64,000 bases of DNA from Mytilus edulis. Its lineage: Eukaryota; Mollusca; Bivalvia; Mytilida; Mytilidae. The DNA is taken from contig NC_092349.1 of NCBI RefSeq assembly GCF_963676685.1, positions 80,116,604 through 80,180,603 of the forward strand, written 5' to 3'. The position numbers and the translations under genes were made by a program. Below are positions 26,601 to 37,619 of the stretch, piece after piece. How positions within the stretch are numbered: position 1 is the stretch's first letter; each line of letters begins with the position of its first letter. Below the pieces are notes generated by a model that saw only the letters and a list, made by a program, of their open reading frames with translations, did not search any database and was not told the DNA's origin.

Positions 26601-29600
26601 ATGTGCTGAATTGTTGTATGTTTTTATCATATCTTCTGCCATTTTAGGAGTTTCATAAAAACTGAAAAAAATATAAAATAACAATTGATATTACAAACCA
26701 GATAATCATGATAATAAACATGATGAAGGTCATAATGATTTCTCAGGTAGTTGGAAAAATAATGTTGACTTATTTACAGTATAATCATGATAATATACAC
26801 GATATACTTTTAGTTAAACATGAAAATATAAATTTCTGACACAAAGTTCTTTTGAATGTAACCCTTGAGCCCCCTTCATGACCTTAACTGTTATATAAAA
26901 TTAGGTACTAATGCTTGAAATAGAATTCTTTTGAATTTACTATGAGCAATATTTATTTTTCCTGGTGTATAATCATGCGTTTTTACACCTTGTTAAATTC
27001 ACACTGCTCCCACAATTACACCAAGATCTGATAGCAAATTTATTTCTTATAAACATCCCTTTTCACATTTCTATAACATGTATATATATGTATGTCTAGC
27101 GCGCCGGTTACAATGCAGGCGATTTTGTGTCACGATATCTCAGTAGCATGGGTTCGAATCGCTGCGAGTGAAGAACAAAAAGTTTGTGAAAGCAAATTTA
27201 CAGATCTAACATTGTTGGGTTGATGTTGAAAATCAAATTTTTTATGAAGAAATCACTCTTCATATTTTGTTAACACTAATCATTGCCTAAGAGTCAACAG
27301 AAAAATAATAATGTACTATCTTGTGGTAGATCTTTTTATTACTTTTAGTCAATTGACCATTTAAAGCATAATCTTGTTGGATCATATACTATTAAAGAGC
27401 ATTATCATGTATGGTGTACATGTGTATCAAGTTGTATAATGGCAACTGATTTACTTGTTTTTAAAATCCATTATCATTGCTTATCATCAGGTAAAGAAAT
27501 ACATGTATAAGAATGTAATCTTAATTATCCTCTATGCACGTCATGCTTGTAACTTCAGACTGCAATATTGGGTTTTGCATAAAAAATATACATTAAAATA
27601 ATAATCATATTTATAGTGCAGGTGAAAAGTTGAAAAATATCTAAATGTACATGTACATGTCTAAGAAAACTTCCCTGGCAACAGAAGTGTAACATGCATG
27701 ATATGGTTTCATACAGAAGCAATCTACGTATGTTAAATTAAATCAGGCAAGACAGTAGACCTGCCTTTTTGAAAATAACATTGCAATTTTACTTGATATT
27801 AAATGTATATATATACAGGATATACTTCATTGTACTTGCACGCATTTAAAGTAAAAATGTACATTGATGTAAGGTCAAACATCTAATAATTTTTTTTAAA
27901 TAATATTACAAAAATAAACATGACAAAGCATATTCATGATATTTATAGCAAGCATTCAAGTATGTATACCATGTACATATATATGTATAACAAACAAAAT
28001 GCATCCTGTTTAAAACTGTAGATTCAACAGCAAAATTGCAATGAAAAACCCTGGGGCAATTGGAGTATAGACCACCTTTCATTATCTTCTGTCATGATTG
28101 TGTTTCAGTTACTTTCATTCAAATTTCTTTATTATTTGGGCTTAATCTTCTTAATGATAGAACAAATTCCTATTCATACCAATATAATCTTATAGCTATT
28201 AAAGCAGTTTGTAAGTGCTGCCCCTAACACTGTATTTTCACTGAATTAATTGAATTCCAACAAAATTTGGAATTTCATAAGCACACGAAGTGTGCGAAAT
28301 GGAATTCTAATTTTATGAATAACCGAAACAAGATATGAAACACTGGAATATTTTGTTGAGGTTATGATATGAAATTTGATGCAGTTGCTATATTTATTTT
28401 CATTGGCCTGGAAAATAAGAGTAGAGGGGCAGCACATCAAAACTGGTTCAACTATATATTAGTCATGTTAGTTGATATGAGCAAGATCATGCCACAGTAA
28501 ATACAGAAAAGTGAACTGTAATAAGAAAGAAATGTAAATGAAATTATCTGTAACACACAGAAAAAATAGTAAACAATGGTAAACTGGTAAAAAGGGTTCG
28601 AGACATATGTACACCTACATGTAAACATCCCCTTTATAGCTTGTTGTTCGGTGTGAGCCAAGGCTCTGTGTTGAAGGCCGTACCTTGACCTATAACATGT
28701 ATAATGGTTTACTTTTATAAATTGTTATTTGGATGGAGAGTTGTCTCATTGGCACTCATACATGTACCATATTTTCCTATACCTAGGAATATACAATCAT
28801 TGTAAAGAGTGAACATCTATTAAAAACTGAACATTATGTCTTAAATTACTTTACAGTTTCAATCAACAATAAACTATGTATACATATTGTTCAATGATGC
28901 AATACACAAATTAAAAATATGCATTTTATTCACGTTTCATAAACTGTTGTTAAATTTTATTAATTTTATTTCATTTATCATATATACATGATATATACTG
29001 TATATTTATTATTATATAATATGTCTGTTTTTTCTGGACAATGAAATGCAAATAAATTTGAATAATGCATTTTGCATGCAGTTTTAATTTAATTATCATT
29101 TAGAAGTTTAAAAAAAATATAATAAGATAGTGATGTAAATGTTCTAAATGCCAGTATAAAAATTAAGAATTTGTTTCAATAAAATATAATATTGATACAC
29201 ATGATATACCATGTATATTGGCTTGACTGGTTGCTAATATTGTATTCTTGTGGTTAAATTTGACTTCTTGCTATTTAGTGAGAGTAGATACCACAGTCTT
29301 CATCATGTTCATGGTCTTGAACTTCATCCATCTAAATTCTTCAATGGATGACACAAACACTGACAGTTTGATTGAACATATATTAATGCATGTTTAAAGA
29401 AATTATCAATGTCACATTAATAAGATTTAATTAATCATATATATTTTACATATGGATGTTAATTGTTTTAATACCTGAATGTGTTTACACAAAATTTAAT
29501 AACCTGAGGCATTCTCCATTGTGAGAAATGGAAAGGCATCATAACCCTGATATGGGCGCATTGCATTTACGCCAATTTTAAAAAAATCTAATCTTTCTTT

Positions 29601-32600
29601 TGCGCCACAATGTTATATTTCATTTGCGCCAAATAAAAAAACTTCATTTGCGTCATTTAACTTAAACTGAACAGTTGAATATTCTTTGCTGTATCTTGAA
29701 TAAAATTTGTTTTTACAGCATTTCTCCTGGATGTTTTTTCATACTTATTTCTTATTCAAAACTGAGGTTTAAAATTATAAAATGTGTATATGCTTGAGGT
29801 GTACAGATGGACGTTGTCAGTTCAGAGTCCAATAGAGGAAATAAGTGTATTTTTTTATGATCACACATACGGTATATATAGCTTATCATATATGGACCAT
29901 AATTTGGTATTCGGCCTTTGGTTTCTTTTTGTATCCTTTTTTATAAGTTCTAAAATTTTAACTTTTATTTTGTGGGTTGTGTTGGTGTTAGAATAGTATG
30001 AATAGAACAATTGAGTTTTTCGAGAAAAAATTAATACATTTTGATTCACCGTTTACGTGACAGGAAACCAAACAGGAAACCAATCTTTATTTTCTTTATT
30101 TTGCACAATATAATTCAAAAGGCATAAATAAACACCATTACTAGTGTTACTTGCTTCATGTTAATATTTAAAATCTATTTTCAATGTTATATTAAAGTTT
30201 TTTTTAAACGTGACAGGAAACCATAAGAAACCGAAAGCATTTTTTTAGTTTTATTTTATTGCAAAATCTGCTTAAAATAATCTGAACAGTATACTTTTTC
30301 TTAAAATCCATCTTAAATGTAACAGTATTATAAAACTCCTAAATATGTGCTTGTTTTGAAAACAATTAGTACAATTTATTCAGAATTTTCCATATTTTCT
30401 TCATTGATACAGGATACCATAATCGTTGTATCTTGATGTTTTGGCCAAAAAAATATATTTATATTTGGTTTTGAAATTCCAGTTATATAAAAATTAATTT
30501 ATTCCAAATCATTGGCAATGTAAAATTCTTTAAATCCAGTAAAGAAAAAAACTTTTAACTTGGAATTAAAATCTTTAAAATAGGCACCATGTGATATTTG
30601 TGACCTGTACACCATCTACATGGTTTCCACATTTTAACCTACTTTAGTGGGCTAAAATCAATAAAGTACTTCCTTTCAAGTCATGCCTGGTAAAAGTTTA
30701 CTTTTCCTTTGACAAGTTTATTGCGTTTCTGAAAAGTGTTTGCAGAACATGAATAAAAAAAAATAATTAAAAATTGTGACAAAGTTACCAACTTTGTACA
30801 TTCCTAGTGTAACGGTATATTAACATGCATTTTTCATTTAATTATCTTTATTCACCTAAAATATCCAGTAATATTTACTGCTGAAGCAAAATCAATCCAA
30901 CGAACATCTGCACCATGATAAGAGACGTAATTTCGATTGAATTTTCCAAGGACCCTTTACATCGTTATTGGGAAACGTAGTGTGTTTAAACGTCGGTCAA
31001 ATTTGAAATCGATTTTGTCAAGTCATTGGGCATTTATTTTCACACAAGATCGTATGTAACATTATGCACATAGGAATAATAATAGACCCACGGCGCAATC
31101 TCTTTGAAAATTGTATTTTCCTTTTTTAAACAAGTCGAAACAAGTCTACAGATTATGTTTGCTAACATCCCATGGAAACAAAAACAATGTTTAGAACTAG
31201 TATATCGTATGTCCGGCTGTAAGGGCGTGATCACATGTTAGTCACATGTTTCACGTATGACCGGAAATGATTAGAACTTAAGGACAAAAACAATTTTAAT
31301 AAATAACTGGACTTCTGTTTCGTGTGAAATGTAACGCAAACGATAACGTCATTTTCTTACTTAATTTTTACGAAGATCAAAACAAGAATGTAAATCATCT
31401 CTGATTTACCTGTTTGAACATCTCGCGAGAGTTCATATTTGCATATTGTTTTTAAGAATTCTATTACAACAAAGCAGATTACATCATCTAAAATTTGCGT
31501 TACGAAATCGGACACAAAAATCACGCCACTGTTCTTACATCTGCTACATAAATACTTATAGTTCTCGGCATTTTCTTCTCACTATTCTTATTGGTCGATG
31601 TTCTTTGTTATTTGAAAGCAAAAGTTACGAATTTGCCGGTGACGATTATCTATAAATCAGTCAGCGTTATGCTCTTCGGAAGCAAAAAGTAACGCGAGAA
31701 ACGACACAAAAATAGGGTTGTAGAATCTTCGAAATTCGTATATTTCAATTTTTTTTCTAAGGAAGAGTAGCATACACTTGTATGTTAATAAAAATAATGG
31801 CATCTTTAGATGTAGTTACAACTTTTCTTACAGTAATTCAAATTTTATCACTTTTCTTTAGTTATAGGAAACGGAGCCCAATAGCAAATTATGGTCCATA
31901 TGCATCATATTATAAATCATTTGGGTGTTCCATAAAACTTGCAAAGCCAGAATAACAACTGATATGGACAGAATTATAACTTTACTATAGTGTATAATGC
32001 ATACACTGTACAACTGTCTCGCAATTATACTTCTTTTTAAATATGTACAAATTAACAGAACTGTGTTTTAAAGAAGTTTTATAAGTGTATGATTTTAAGA
32101 TGAATGAATCCTGAGGAATATGTTTTATAATTAAAAAAAAACTGCATTTATTTTTTAAAGTGTTTTCTGAAGAAGAAAAAAAAAAATAATAATCATGATA
32201 ATACTATTTACCTTTATTTACCTGTATTACATTGTATTCTTGGCGCAAATGAAAGGTTTTATTTGTGGTGCAAATGAAATATGGTTTGTTGCGCAAATGA
32301 AAGATTTTTTTGGCGCAAATGACATGCCAATTGGCGCAATAGCAAAGCACCACCTGATATATAGTGTACACAGGCATGACAGGGTTACATGTACCTAAAT
32401 AAAGTAATCATATCTAGACATTGACTGTCAATGTTCTAATCCATTTTGAGATTCTAAGTCTAAAGCGAGCAACTGTTGTCCAATTTGAAAACAGCTCAAG
32501 GCTCTGGCAGAGGGTGGCCAAGTCAGAAAATCGCTTTAGAGTTTCGACACAGAATCATATAAGGTATTCATAGCAAATAAGTCCAAGCAACAACAAAAAA

Positions 32601-32833
32601 GTGGAGGCATTACATTCAATTTACCTTAAGCAAGCCCATGTACCAACAATAACAGCATGGACTAATGAAACTGAAATGTTTTTCCATCTCCAGGGAGAAT
32701 GGCATGCACTGGCAGGAGTAAGAACATGTGCAATTCTACCCAATACATAAAATAAAAAGCTGGATGTTATCACAACTGTCAAACCATAAACAGCTCCGTC
32801 GAATTTCTCTGGCCATATTTCAGTATCGGTCAT
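14404..32833 (-). CDS. TLCD1/2-like: TLC domain-containing membrane protein (TLCD1/TLCD2/FLD-1 type), 5 exons, 250 aa
   Basis: Joining 32833-32625, 26661-26579, 26217-26135, 16705-16534 and 14609-14404 gives 753 nt in one frame, with GT-AG at every junction and phases 2, 1, 0, 1. Seen: a hydrophobic segment at residues 14-37, WRWKN at 48-52 followed by SLVHAVIVGTWACL, PKMAEDMI, GYFVYDMWDM at 98-107, the HH pair at 122-123, a long hydrophobic stretch with VALVIEINSIFLHIRQLL, then VMTVMNIILFYRLLQSDF and a lysine-rich tail. This order and length (human paralogues about 250-260 aa) fit the TLCD1/TLCD2 group, multi-pass membrane proteins that in vertebrates and worm (FLD-1) influence phospholipid unsaturation and membrane fluidity. 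TLCD1 versus TLCD2 cannot be decided. Introns carry many repeats. Confidence 0.93.
15290..15482. mobile_element. Palindromic MITE with TACTGTGGATTCATT ends, copy 1
   Basis: TACTGTGGATTCATT at the left is inverted at the right (AATGAATCCACAGTA). Internally ACCAATTTTCGTGG and CCACGAAAATTGGT are also inverted. It lies in TLCD intron 4. Related copies are at about 52577-52858 and, partial, at 49313-49440. Confidence 0.8.
16534..16705 (-). CDS. TLCD1/2-like: TLCD gene exon 4
   Basis: 172 nt between acceptor TTTTTTTTGCAG and donor TTTAG|GTAAGT. Codes for residues 126-182 and one base of G183. It contains GYAVVALVIEINSIFLHIRQ, then LLQICRYSKNNSAYRLNSLINL, a strongly conserved TLCD1/2 block. Confidence 0.93.
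16985..17135 (+). repeat. 72-bp duplication, two copies
   Basis: TTATAGTTAATGTGTNAGGG through CTTGTCTATGGTATATT appears twice in tandem with few differences, in TLCD intron 3. Confidence 0.75.
18080..18490 (+). repeat. Dispersed repeat with a spurious 113-aa frame
   Basis: The open frame at 18088-18429 ends in a hydrophobic stretch (LVFYVVFCVLLFVCWSFSFL). The DNA (CTTTAGTTTTCTATGTTGTG, then TTAGCCATGGCGTTGTTAG) is of a type I recognise as very common in mussel genomes, and it has no upstream gene context. It is therefore annotated as repeat and not as a protein. Confidence 0.5.
18980..19582. mobile_element. TTAA-flanked MITE (603 bp)
   Basis: Begins TTAAGGTAGAT and ends ATCTACCTTAA, with a TTAA tetranucleotide at each boundary. 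TTAA duplication is typical of piggyBac and Kolobok transposons. The interior is AT-rich with no transposase, so it is non-autonomous. It sits in TLCD intron 3. Confidence 0.6.
19906..20515 (+). repeat. 53-bp tandem array, about 10.5 units, with an inverted partial unit
   Basis: Units contain GGTTGTTGTAAGGTGGTCTA, TAGTTCAGGGTATTTTAGGG and GTATGAGCAGTCT. The array ends near 20470 and is followed by an inverted partial copy (CCCAGAACTACAGACCATCT, then TTTAACAACCA), so the 3' end can fold back. It lies in TLCD intron 3. Confidence 0.9.
20516..22728. other. Intronic sequence, nothing recognised
   Basis: AT-rich part of TLCD intron 3. No array, inverted repeat or coding signal that I can support. 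Confidence 0.4.
22729..22879 (-). mobile_element. MITE, GGCGGATCCAG family, copy B
   Basis: CAGTAGTGGATCCAG at the left and CTGAATCCGCCCCTG at the right, flanked by CATTGG on both sides (22723-22728, 22880-22885). Same interior as copies A, C and D. The frames over it on both strands are accidental. Confidence 0.8.
22886..24480. other. Intronic sequence, nothing secure
   Basis: AT-rich TLCD intron 3 DNA. Two near-duplicate phrases (ATACAAATTGTACCTGATATGG and TACCTAATATGAAACCTTTA followed by similar flanks, about 23170-23460) suggest an old local duplication of roughly 180 bp. No gene is visible. Confidence 0.4.
24481..25100 (+). repeat. Dispersed repeat, 'GGAAGGTTGGGATTGATTTTG' type
   Basis: Contains AAAGGAAGGTTGGGATTGAT, GTTTAGGAATAAGGGGCCCA and GGGTCCAAAATTAAACTTTG. 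Shares phrases with 37780-38060 and 38260-38520 (TGGGATTGATTTTGGG, TTTAGGAATTAGGG, AAGCATTTTTCT). I recognise it as an abundant mussel repeat without assigning a class. Confidence 0.6.
25470..26134 (-). repeat. 32-bp tandem array derived from TLCD exon 3 end and its splice donor
   Basis: About 20 units. On the minus strand a typical unit reads TTAATGGGCCACCATGTG then GTAAGACC. The true exon 3 end reads TTAATGGGCCATCATGTTGTG then GTAAGTCC. Each unit is therefore a copy of the codons for LMGHHV plus the 5' splice site. Most units keep GTAAG; the two nearest the exon have lost it. The most distant unit (about 25475-25500) still keeps TTAATTCAAAGGACTTACC, close to the exon-side sequence. See the finding. 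Confidence 0.9.
26135..26217 (-). CDS. TLCD1/2-like: TLCD gene exon 3 (HH motif)
   Basis: 83 nt. The acceptor is TGTATTTTCAG and the donor is GTTGTG|GTAAGT. It codes for the end of G98 and Y99-V125: YFVYDMWDMLIYQRNRH, then SFELMGHHVV, including the conserved aspartates and the His-His pair of TLC domains. Its 3' end and donor are the source of the 32-bp tandem array immediately downstream (25470-26134). Confidence 0.92.
26579..26661 (-). CDS. TLCD1/2-like: TLCD gene exon 2
   Basis: 83 nt, too short for routine ORF finding. The acceptor is TTTTTTTCAG and the donor is TTTTG|GTAAGT. It codes for S70 through F97 (FYETPKMAEDMIKTYNNSAH, then TLISFSF) and the first base of G98. The P-K-M...D-M-I pattern and the hydrophobic LISFSFGYF junction are what the family shows here, and the phases fit both neighbours. 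Confidence 0.9.
27095..27235 (+). mobile_element. tRNA-derived SINE copy (intronic)
   Basis: From about GTCTAGCGCGCCGGTTACAA through GGGTTCGAATCGC to ATTGTTGGGTTGATGTT. It matches the SINE head inside the 443-bp units at the right edge, with a diverged 3' T-stem. It lies in TLCD intron 1. Confidence 0.75.
28620..28790 (+). repeat. Dispersed repeat, 'GTGAGCCAAGGCTCTGTGTTG' type
   Basis: Contains GTGAGCCAAGGCTCTGTG, TTGAAGGCCGTACCTTGACC and GGATGGAGAGTTGTCTCATT. Copies are at 48960-49100 and, inverted, at about 8585-8770, with partial ones near 24420 and 44100. It lies in TLCD intron 1. Confidence 0.75.
29554..32354. mobile_element. 2.8-kb DNA transposon-like element with CATTTGCGCC subterminal repeats
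   Basis: The left end GGGCGCATTGC...ACGCCAATT is an imperfect inverse of the right end (AATTGGCGCAATAGCAAAGC...CACC). Several CATTTGCGCC-like motifs face inward at the left (29560-29660) and are inverted at the right (32235-32340). An exact TGATAT flanks both ends (29548-29553, 32355-32360). No transposase is recognised. The middle holds two GTGACAGGAAACCA copies near 30055 and 30210. It sits in TLCD intron 1, ending about 270 bp from exon 1. Confidence 0.65.
32625..32833 (-). CDS. TLCD1/2-like: TLCD gene exon 1 (start codon)
   Basis: Starts with ATG at 32833-32831 and codes for residues 1-69 plus two bases of codon 70. The donor is AAG|GTAAAT, and the exon would read into a stop immediately after it. 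It holds the first membrane segment and the conserved WRWKN...SLVHAVIVGTW block. Confidence 0.92.
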
Positions 32834-33232
32834 TTTAGGTTAATCTGAGACGTTTAAATGAACTTTGTCTCAAATGCATCAAGTCTATGTTATGTATCGT
32901 AATAGATCTACAACTAGGCCAAAATAATACTGTTATATAACGTTCCATTCGGATTCTCTTGTATCTTTTCATGCATCGCTGTGAAAATTTGAAAGTAGCA
33001 CATGTGTGTATCACTGGTGAGACAGTGCCATTATAGAATTAATACACCATAAACACGTGATGGGTGTTTCTTTTACGGTACTTTTTTTTAATGTAAAGAT
33101 TTTTTATTCTTAAGCATGCCCTGTAAATAGTACTTAAACTTGATAAAAAAAATCTTTTAAGTTCCTAATTTTAATGTACGTAGAAGATATTTTACAGTGA
33201 TTTAATTCTATATAATGTGTTTTTGTTCATAT

Positions 33233-36208
33233 TCACTGTGCTTAAACGGCTGTGCGGGGTAACTTAAGTTACCCACAGCCCAAGATGGCGGACTCTAAAA
33301 TCGTTGATATTTAATTCATACAAAATGTACCTTTTGCGACGTTTTTCGTGCAGAATGTAAATATTTATAGGATTATTGAATAAAGAAATGACTAACAATT
33401 ACCTTAAATTTGTTAATATAGAGTTCACTAAAGCGCAAGGTCAACTTTAAAAAATACATAAGATGTCCGTAACTTTTTGATCGAAACTAAGCAGACTGTC
33501 CGTAACTTTATTTTTAGATGTGGGTAACTTTTGATTTAAAATTTTAAGAATTATAATTTCAACAATTAGAAGACAATTAACATCATATTTGTAACCTTCA
33601 CGTTTATACTACTCATTCACCACCAAATGTGATTTGATTAACGCATCATACTTACACCACAGAAGTTTTATGTGGGGTTTGTGGTACTCCATCCTGGTTA
33701 TGGTTTGAACTTTTATTTACTGATGTGCGTCTTATCGACGTTTTTCGCTTGTCAGACCAAGGCTTTTCCATACTCTTTAATGATTTGAGTTTAATTATAT
33801 GTTTGCGGTTTACCTTCACCTCTGTTTCTTTCTATGTGTATTTTGATGAATACTCTTTGACGCGGCTCGGTATCTATACATCCCACCAGTTAGTTATAGT
33901 GTTATGATTTTTTTTAATATGTTTCCGCGGGGTTTTGGTGATGTAAACAGAAAGATACGAGGACCGAGAATACTGAACACAAACAGAGAAAACGTTATTT
34001 AAATGGTATCTTTGTGCTTCTGAAGGTTATCGAAATGATAGTTTTAAACATAATTTATACTCAAATTTAAACACGTCGGATATCTTTTTTAAAGACTAGA
34101 ACACACCCGTGATATCACGGGTCCGTGACTGAATTAAAGTATATAACTATGCGCAATCCTTATTTTAGTATTAGTATTGTCATCTGATAAAGTCATGTCG
34201 ATTATAAGATACACAGTTTTTCTCTGCTTTCAAGTCTTTCTGTTTGAACCCGTTGAACTGGAACTTATCAGTTATTGGTAATATTAATTATTTGGAAAAC
34301 AAAAGGTCCTGGAATGGAGTATTTTTTAATCAACAGCATTGTCCTATATAAGTTATAAATAAAGTTGATTTTTTTGCTTTGCTGTTTTACAAATGTACGT
34401 CATGCCCACTAACAAATTGAAAACTGTACCTATACGCCTTATTTTTAGTCCAGAATTTTTAGTATTTGTATTGTTATCTTAGAAATATATGCCATTACAT
34501 ACAATTATGCTTTGCATCTTTGTAATTTTATTCATTTAACCTTGCTTTGATATTTTGTCATACATAATATATATTTATTTATGTGATGTAATATCATGTT
34601 AATGTGGGGGAAGACATCATTATACTTGTATTGATTTTCCTGATTTAATAAAAACTTGAAAAAAAAACTTGAAAAAGAAAGTCTTACTGATTAAAATACT
34701 ACAATAGGTAACAATTTTACAATTTAGTAGTGTCAAATTAACCCTGTGGTTATGACCCGTATATAGCATATTAGTCCTGAATACAACGTTTGGTGGTGCG
34801 CCTGTCAGATGCGGAACGTACAGATAAGGTAATAGGTAACAGGTGAATATACTATTGGTATCGGTAGCGGACTCGACCCGGAACTTCTTAATTATTGGCA
34901 ATATTAATTACGTGGAAAACAAAAGGGCCTGGAGTGGTGTAATTTTTAATCTACACCTTTGTACTATATTAGTTATATATAAAGTTGAATTCTGTGATTC
35001 GTCGTTTTTACGTGATGACGGCTGACAAATTGGACCTCGTAATTTTAGTATTATAGATAGTTCTTGTTTGAATATGTTTCCTAGTATGTTTTTTTTTCTC
35101 TCTCTTTGTATGTTATCAGGATTTGTTAGACTATTAAATTACCCTGTTGTCCTACGTAGTTATTTATATTTTTATATACTATGTCGAATTGTTACACTAT
35201 GTTGACTGCTCTTTTCCTTTTATTGTCACTAACTTTTACCTATTGTGCATGTCTTTTAGTTTTATTCAGTTAAATGAGATTTAATGCAACTTGCATACAA
35301 ATGAAATATGCAGCTAGCTGTAAAACTAGGTTTATTCATTTATACAAAATGTCCTTTTTTTAAGTTTTCCCATTTACTGTAAATCTTGGCCAGGGTGCCG
35401 CAATATCTCCGTGCGCAACGTCCGAGTGTGTCCAGATTGACACTCCTTTTATTTTACTGTCAATGCTGATGGGATTTGTTTTTCTTGGGGATGAGAGTGT
35501 TTTTGGCTTTTTCAAAAAGACGGAAAAAGTTTGTACACTTAAGTCTCGTATAGTCTATCCACTGCATGCCTGGGCAATTTGCTTTCCCCTCCAAAGTCCC
35601 GGATTCATGCTACCCTTGTCGTTGCTGGCAGAAAATCAGTAAGTGTATACATGCTACATGTATTTGTAAAAATTACTTGTGTAGTCTACTTGTTCAAAAA
35701 TAAAAACGAACAATGATGTTTCAACAGTGTATCTGCTATGATCGAAAACAACCCTCCGAACTATATATTTTCATATTTTTCCCAATTTTGTCTTCCATCG
35801 ATACAATGTATTATATCATACTAGACATCTACTTCGTTTTGTGAATATATGTATTCGATGCAATCTCTATCATCAGTTCAAACATTACATCCGCGTATGT
35901 CGATTCTTTGAAAGTTACGGACATCTCTATTGGTATGATGAAAAAAGTTACGGACACGTTGTTTTGAAGTTACGGACAGCCTAAGTGTTTTTTTAAATCG
36001 TGCTGTGATCGTTTATTTTGTAGAATTTAATCACCTTTCCAGTTTAGGGGTTTCCCTAAACGATTAATTCAACTTTTAAATTCAGTTGTTTAATTGATGC
36101 ATTCGTGGTATTGTTATTCTATAGAAGAAAAGTATCTAACCGACGCAAGGCGGCTCCATCTTGGGCTGTGGGTAACTTAAGTTACCCACAGCCGTTTAAG
36201 CACAGTGA
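33233..36208. mobile_element. 3-kb DNA transposon-like element with 53-bp terminal inverted repeats
   Basis: Left TIR 33233-33288 and right TIR 36156-36208 match base for base apart from a 3-base insertion at the left. They start TCACTGTGCTTAAACGGC and include the perfect palindrome GGGTAACTTAAGTTACCC and CCCAAGATGG. Subterminal motifs GTCCGTAACTTT (33460-33520) recur inverted as AAAGTTACGGAC (35910-35980). A possible TAT duplication flanks it. No transposase frame is seen; the interior carries older repeats, including two diverged copies of one unit (about 34240-34380 and 34865-35005). It lies between the divergent TLCD and INO80B genes. Confidence 0.8.
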
Positions 36209-37311
36209 TATTCATATATGCCGGGTTAAACCAACTTTTGTACATGTATAGTAAGGTTGGTGTACTCCAACTATCAGAGAAGAAATATATCTATGGGAAG
36301 AAGAAGATGGTCATGTCATTGATTTTTACACAATTTTACCTAGCTGAGTGCTTACCCAGCAGGCACTCAACGTTGAATAAACGTTGAAATAAGGTTGAAA
36401 TGTTGATCAACGTATATTCTATTTGATTTTATGTTCAATCATTAATAAAAGTGAAAAAGTGAAATAATAATTCGCTTTAAGAAGCCAGTTTTGTTCATTT
36501 TTTGTCAAAACAAGCTAAATAAAATACACAGAAGAATTATTCACTTGCAAGAGAATAATTCGACCTCATTGATATGAGAAAAAAGAAGAGCATGTGGTGA
36601 TCTGTGGTATGATTAATTGTCATTGAATCCGTATTTATGTGACCATGGAAGTGACGAAGATGTATTTCCTCTCAAATTTCCAGGCAATTGCCTCACTAAA
36701 ATTTATACATATATAAAAAAAAAATTATATAAGTATAATAGTCATTTGTTGTTCTGTCTCAACCTTAATTTCTGTAACTTGTCGTCATTCCTTTTAAACT
36801 ATTCTTCCTGGATATAACTCAGCATCTCAACGGGTGATGTTTCTCGATTATATTAACCCAGTAACGATAATCATCATGGATCGTTAGTTAAATCAGGCTC
36901 TTGCAGAAAAAGGAAAAGCGACACTGAAGACGGTAAAGAAGGAATAATTCTAGTAATCTTTTTTTTAACAGAATCTGAGTATTGCATATAACTTCATCAA
37001 AAAACGATAAGTAGACTGACAAATAAAGTACTGGTCTTCGGAAGGGGGTAGTCCTGTCTACGTATTCATTTCTCCGTTTCACCAATTTTTGACAAATCAA
37101 CGTTTCAACAATTTTTGACAAATCAAGTACTGGGCATCGCAAGGGGGCAGTCCTGTCTGCGTATTCATTTCATCTGAGACTACTATAACACTTCATATTA
37201 TTCATAAGTTATATTTCAATTAGAATCTTTCCAAGTGATACACACAGGATGAACATTTTCAATACATGACTGACGGCAACATGGTGACATTTATACACAC
37301 AAAGCGATACA
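36209..37311. other. Intergenic, local duplication
   Basis: No gene seen. At about 37025-37170 the phrase AAGGGGGNAGTCCTGTCTNC with GTATTCATTTC occurs twice, about 108 bp apart, with CAATTTTTGACAAATCAA also repeated. This is a short tandem duplication. Confidence 0.5.
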
Positions 37312-37404
37312 CAATCTAATTAAAAACCGATCTCTCATCGCTCCTGTTTCTGATATGTCGCGTCAGAAACAGGAGCGATGAGAAATCGGTTTTTAATTAG
37401 ATTG
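37312..37404. mobile_element. 93-bp foldback MITE with 9-bp TSD (Mutator-like)
   Basis: Nearly perfect palindrome: CAATCTAATTAAAAACCGAT at the left is inverted at the right, continuing through CTCATCGCTCCTGTTTCTGA, with a loop of about 10 bp. AGCGATACA lies at 37303-37311 and again at 37405-37413, an exact 9-bp duplication. A 9-bp TSD is typical of Mutator-like elements; with no transposase the class is inferred. Confidence 0.8.
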
Positions 37405-37619
37405 AGCGATACACTGACCCTGTAATTCTTTTTTTTTTTATTGAACTGAAAAATTAAGTGTTCATATACTTATAGACCTACATGTATCATCAGTGGGAAT
37501 TGAGATGATACGGCTTGTAATGGAAGTCGATACAGATCTTTATAATTGAAATACAGTTTAAAAATTAAGTGACTGATAATTTGTACATTTCTTCTTTTCC
37601 ATGCTTGAAGTCCACTTGA

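Noticed and set aside
28246..28440. Minus-strand frame with SYLVSV, considered as TLCD exon 2
   Set aside because: The acceptor phase does not match exon 1 and the donor is poor; the exon at 26579-26661 fits phase, length and family pattern.
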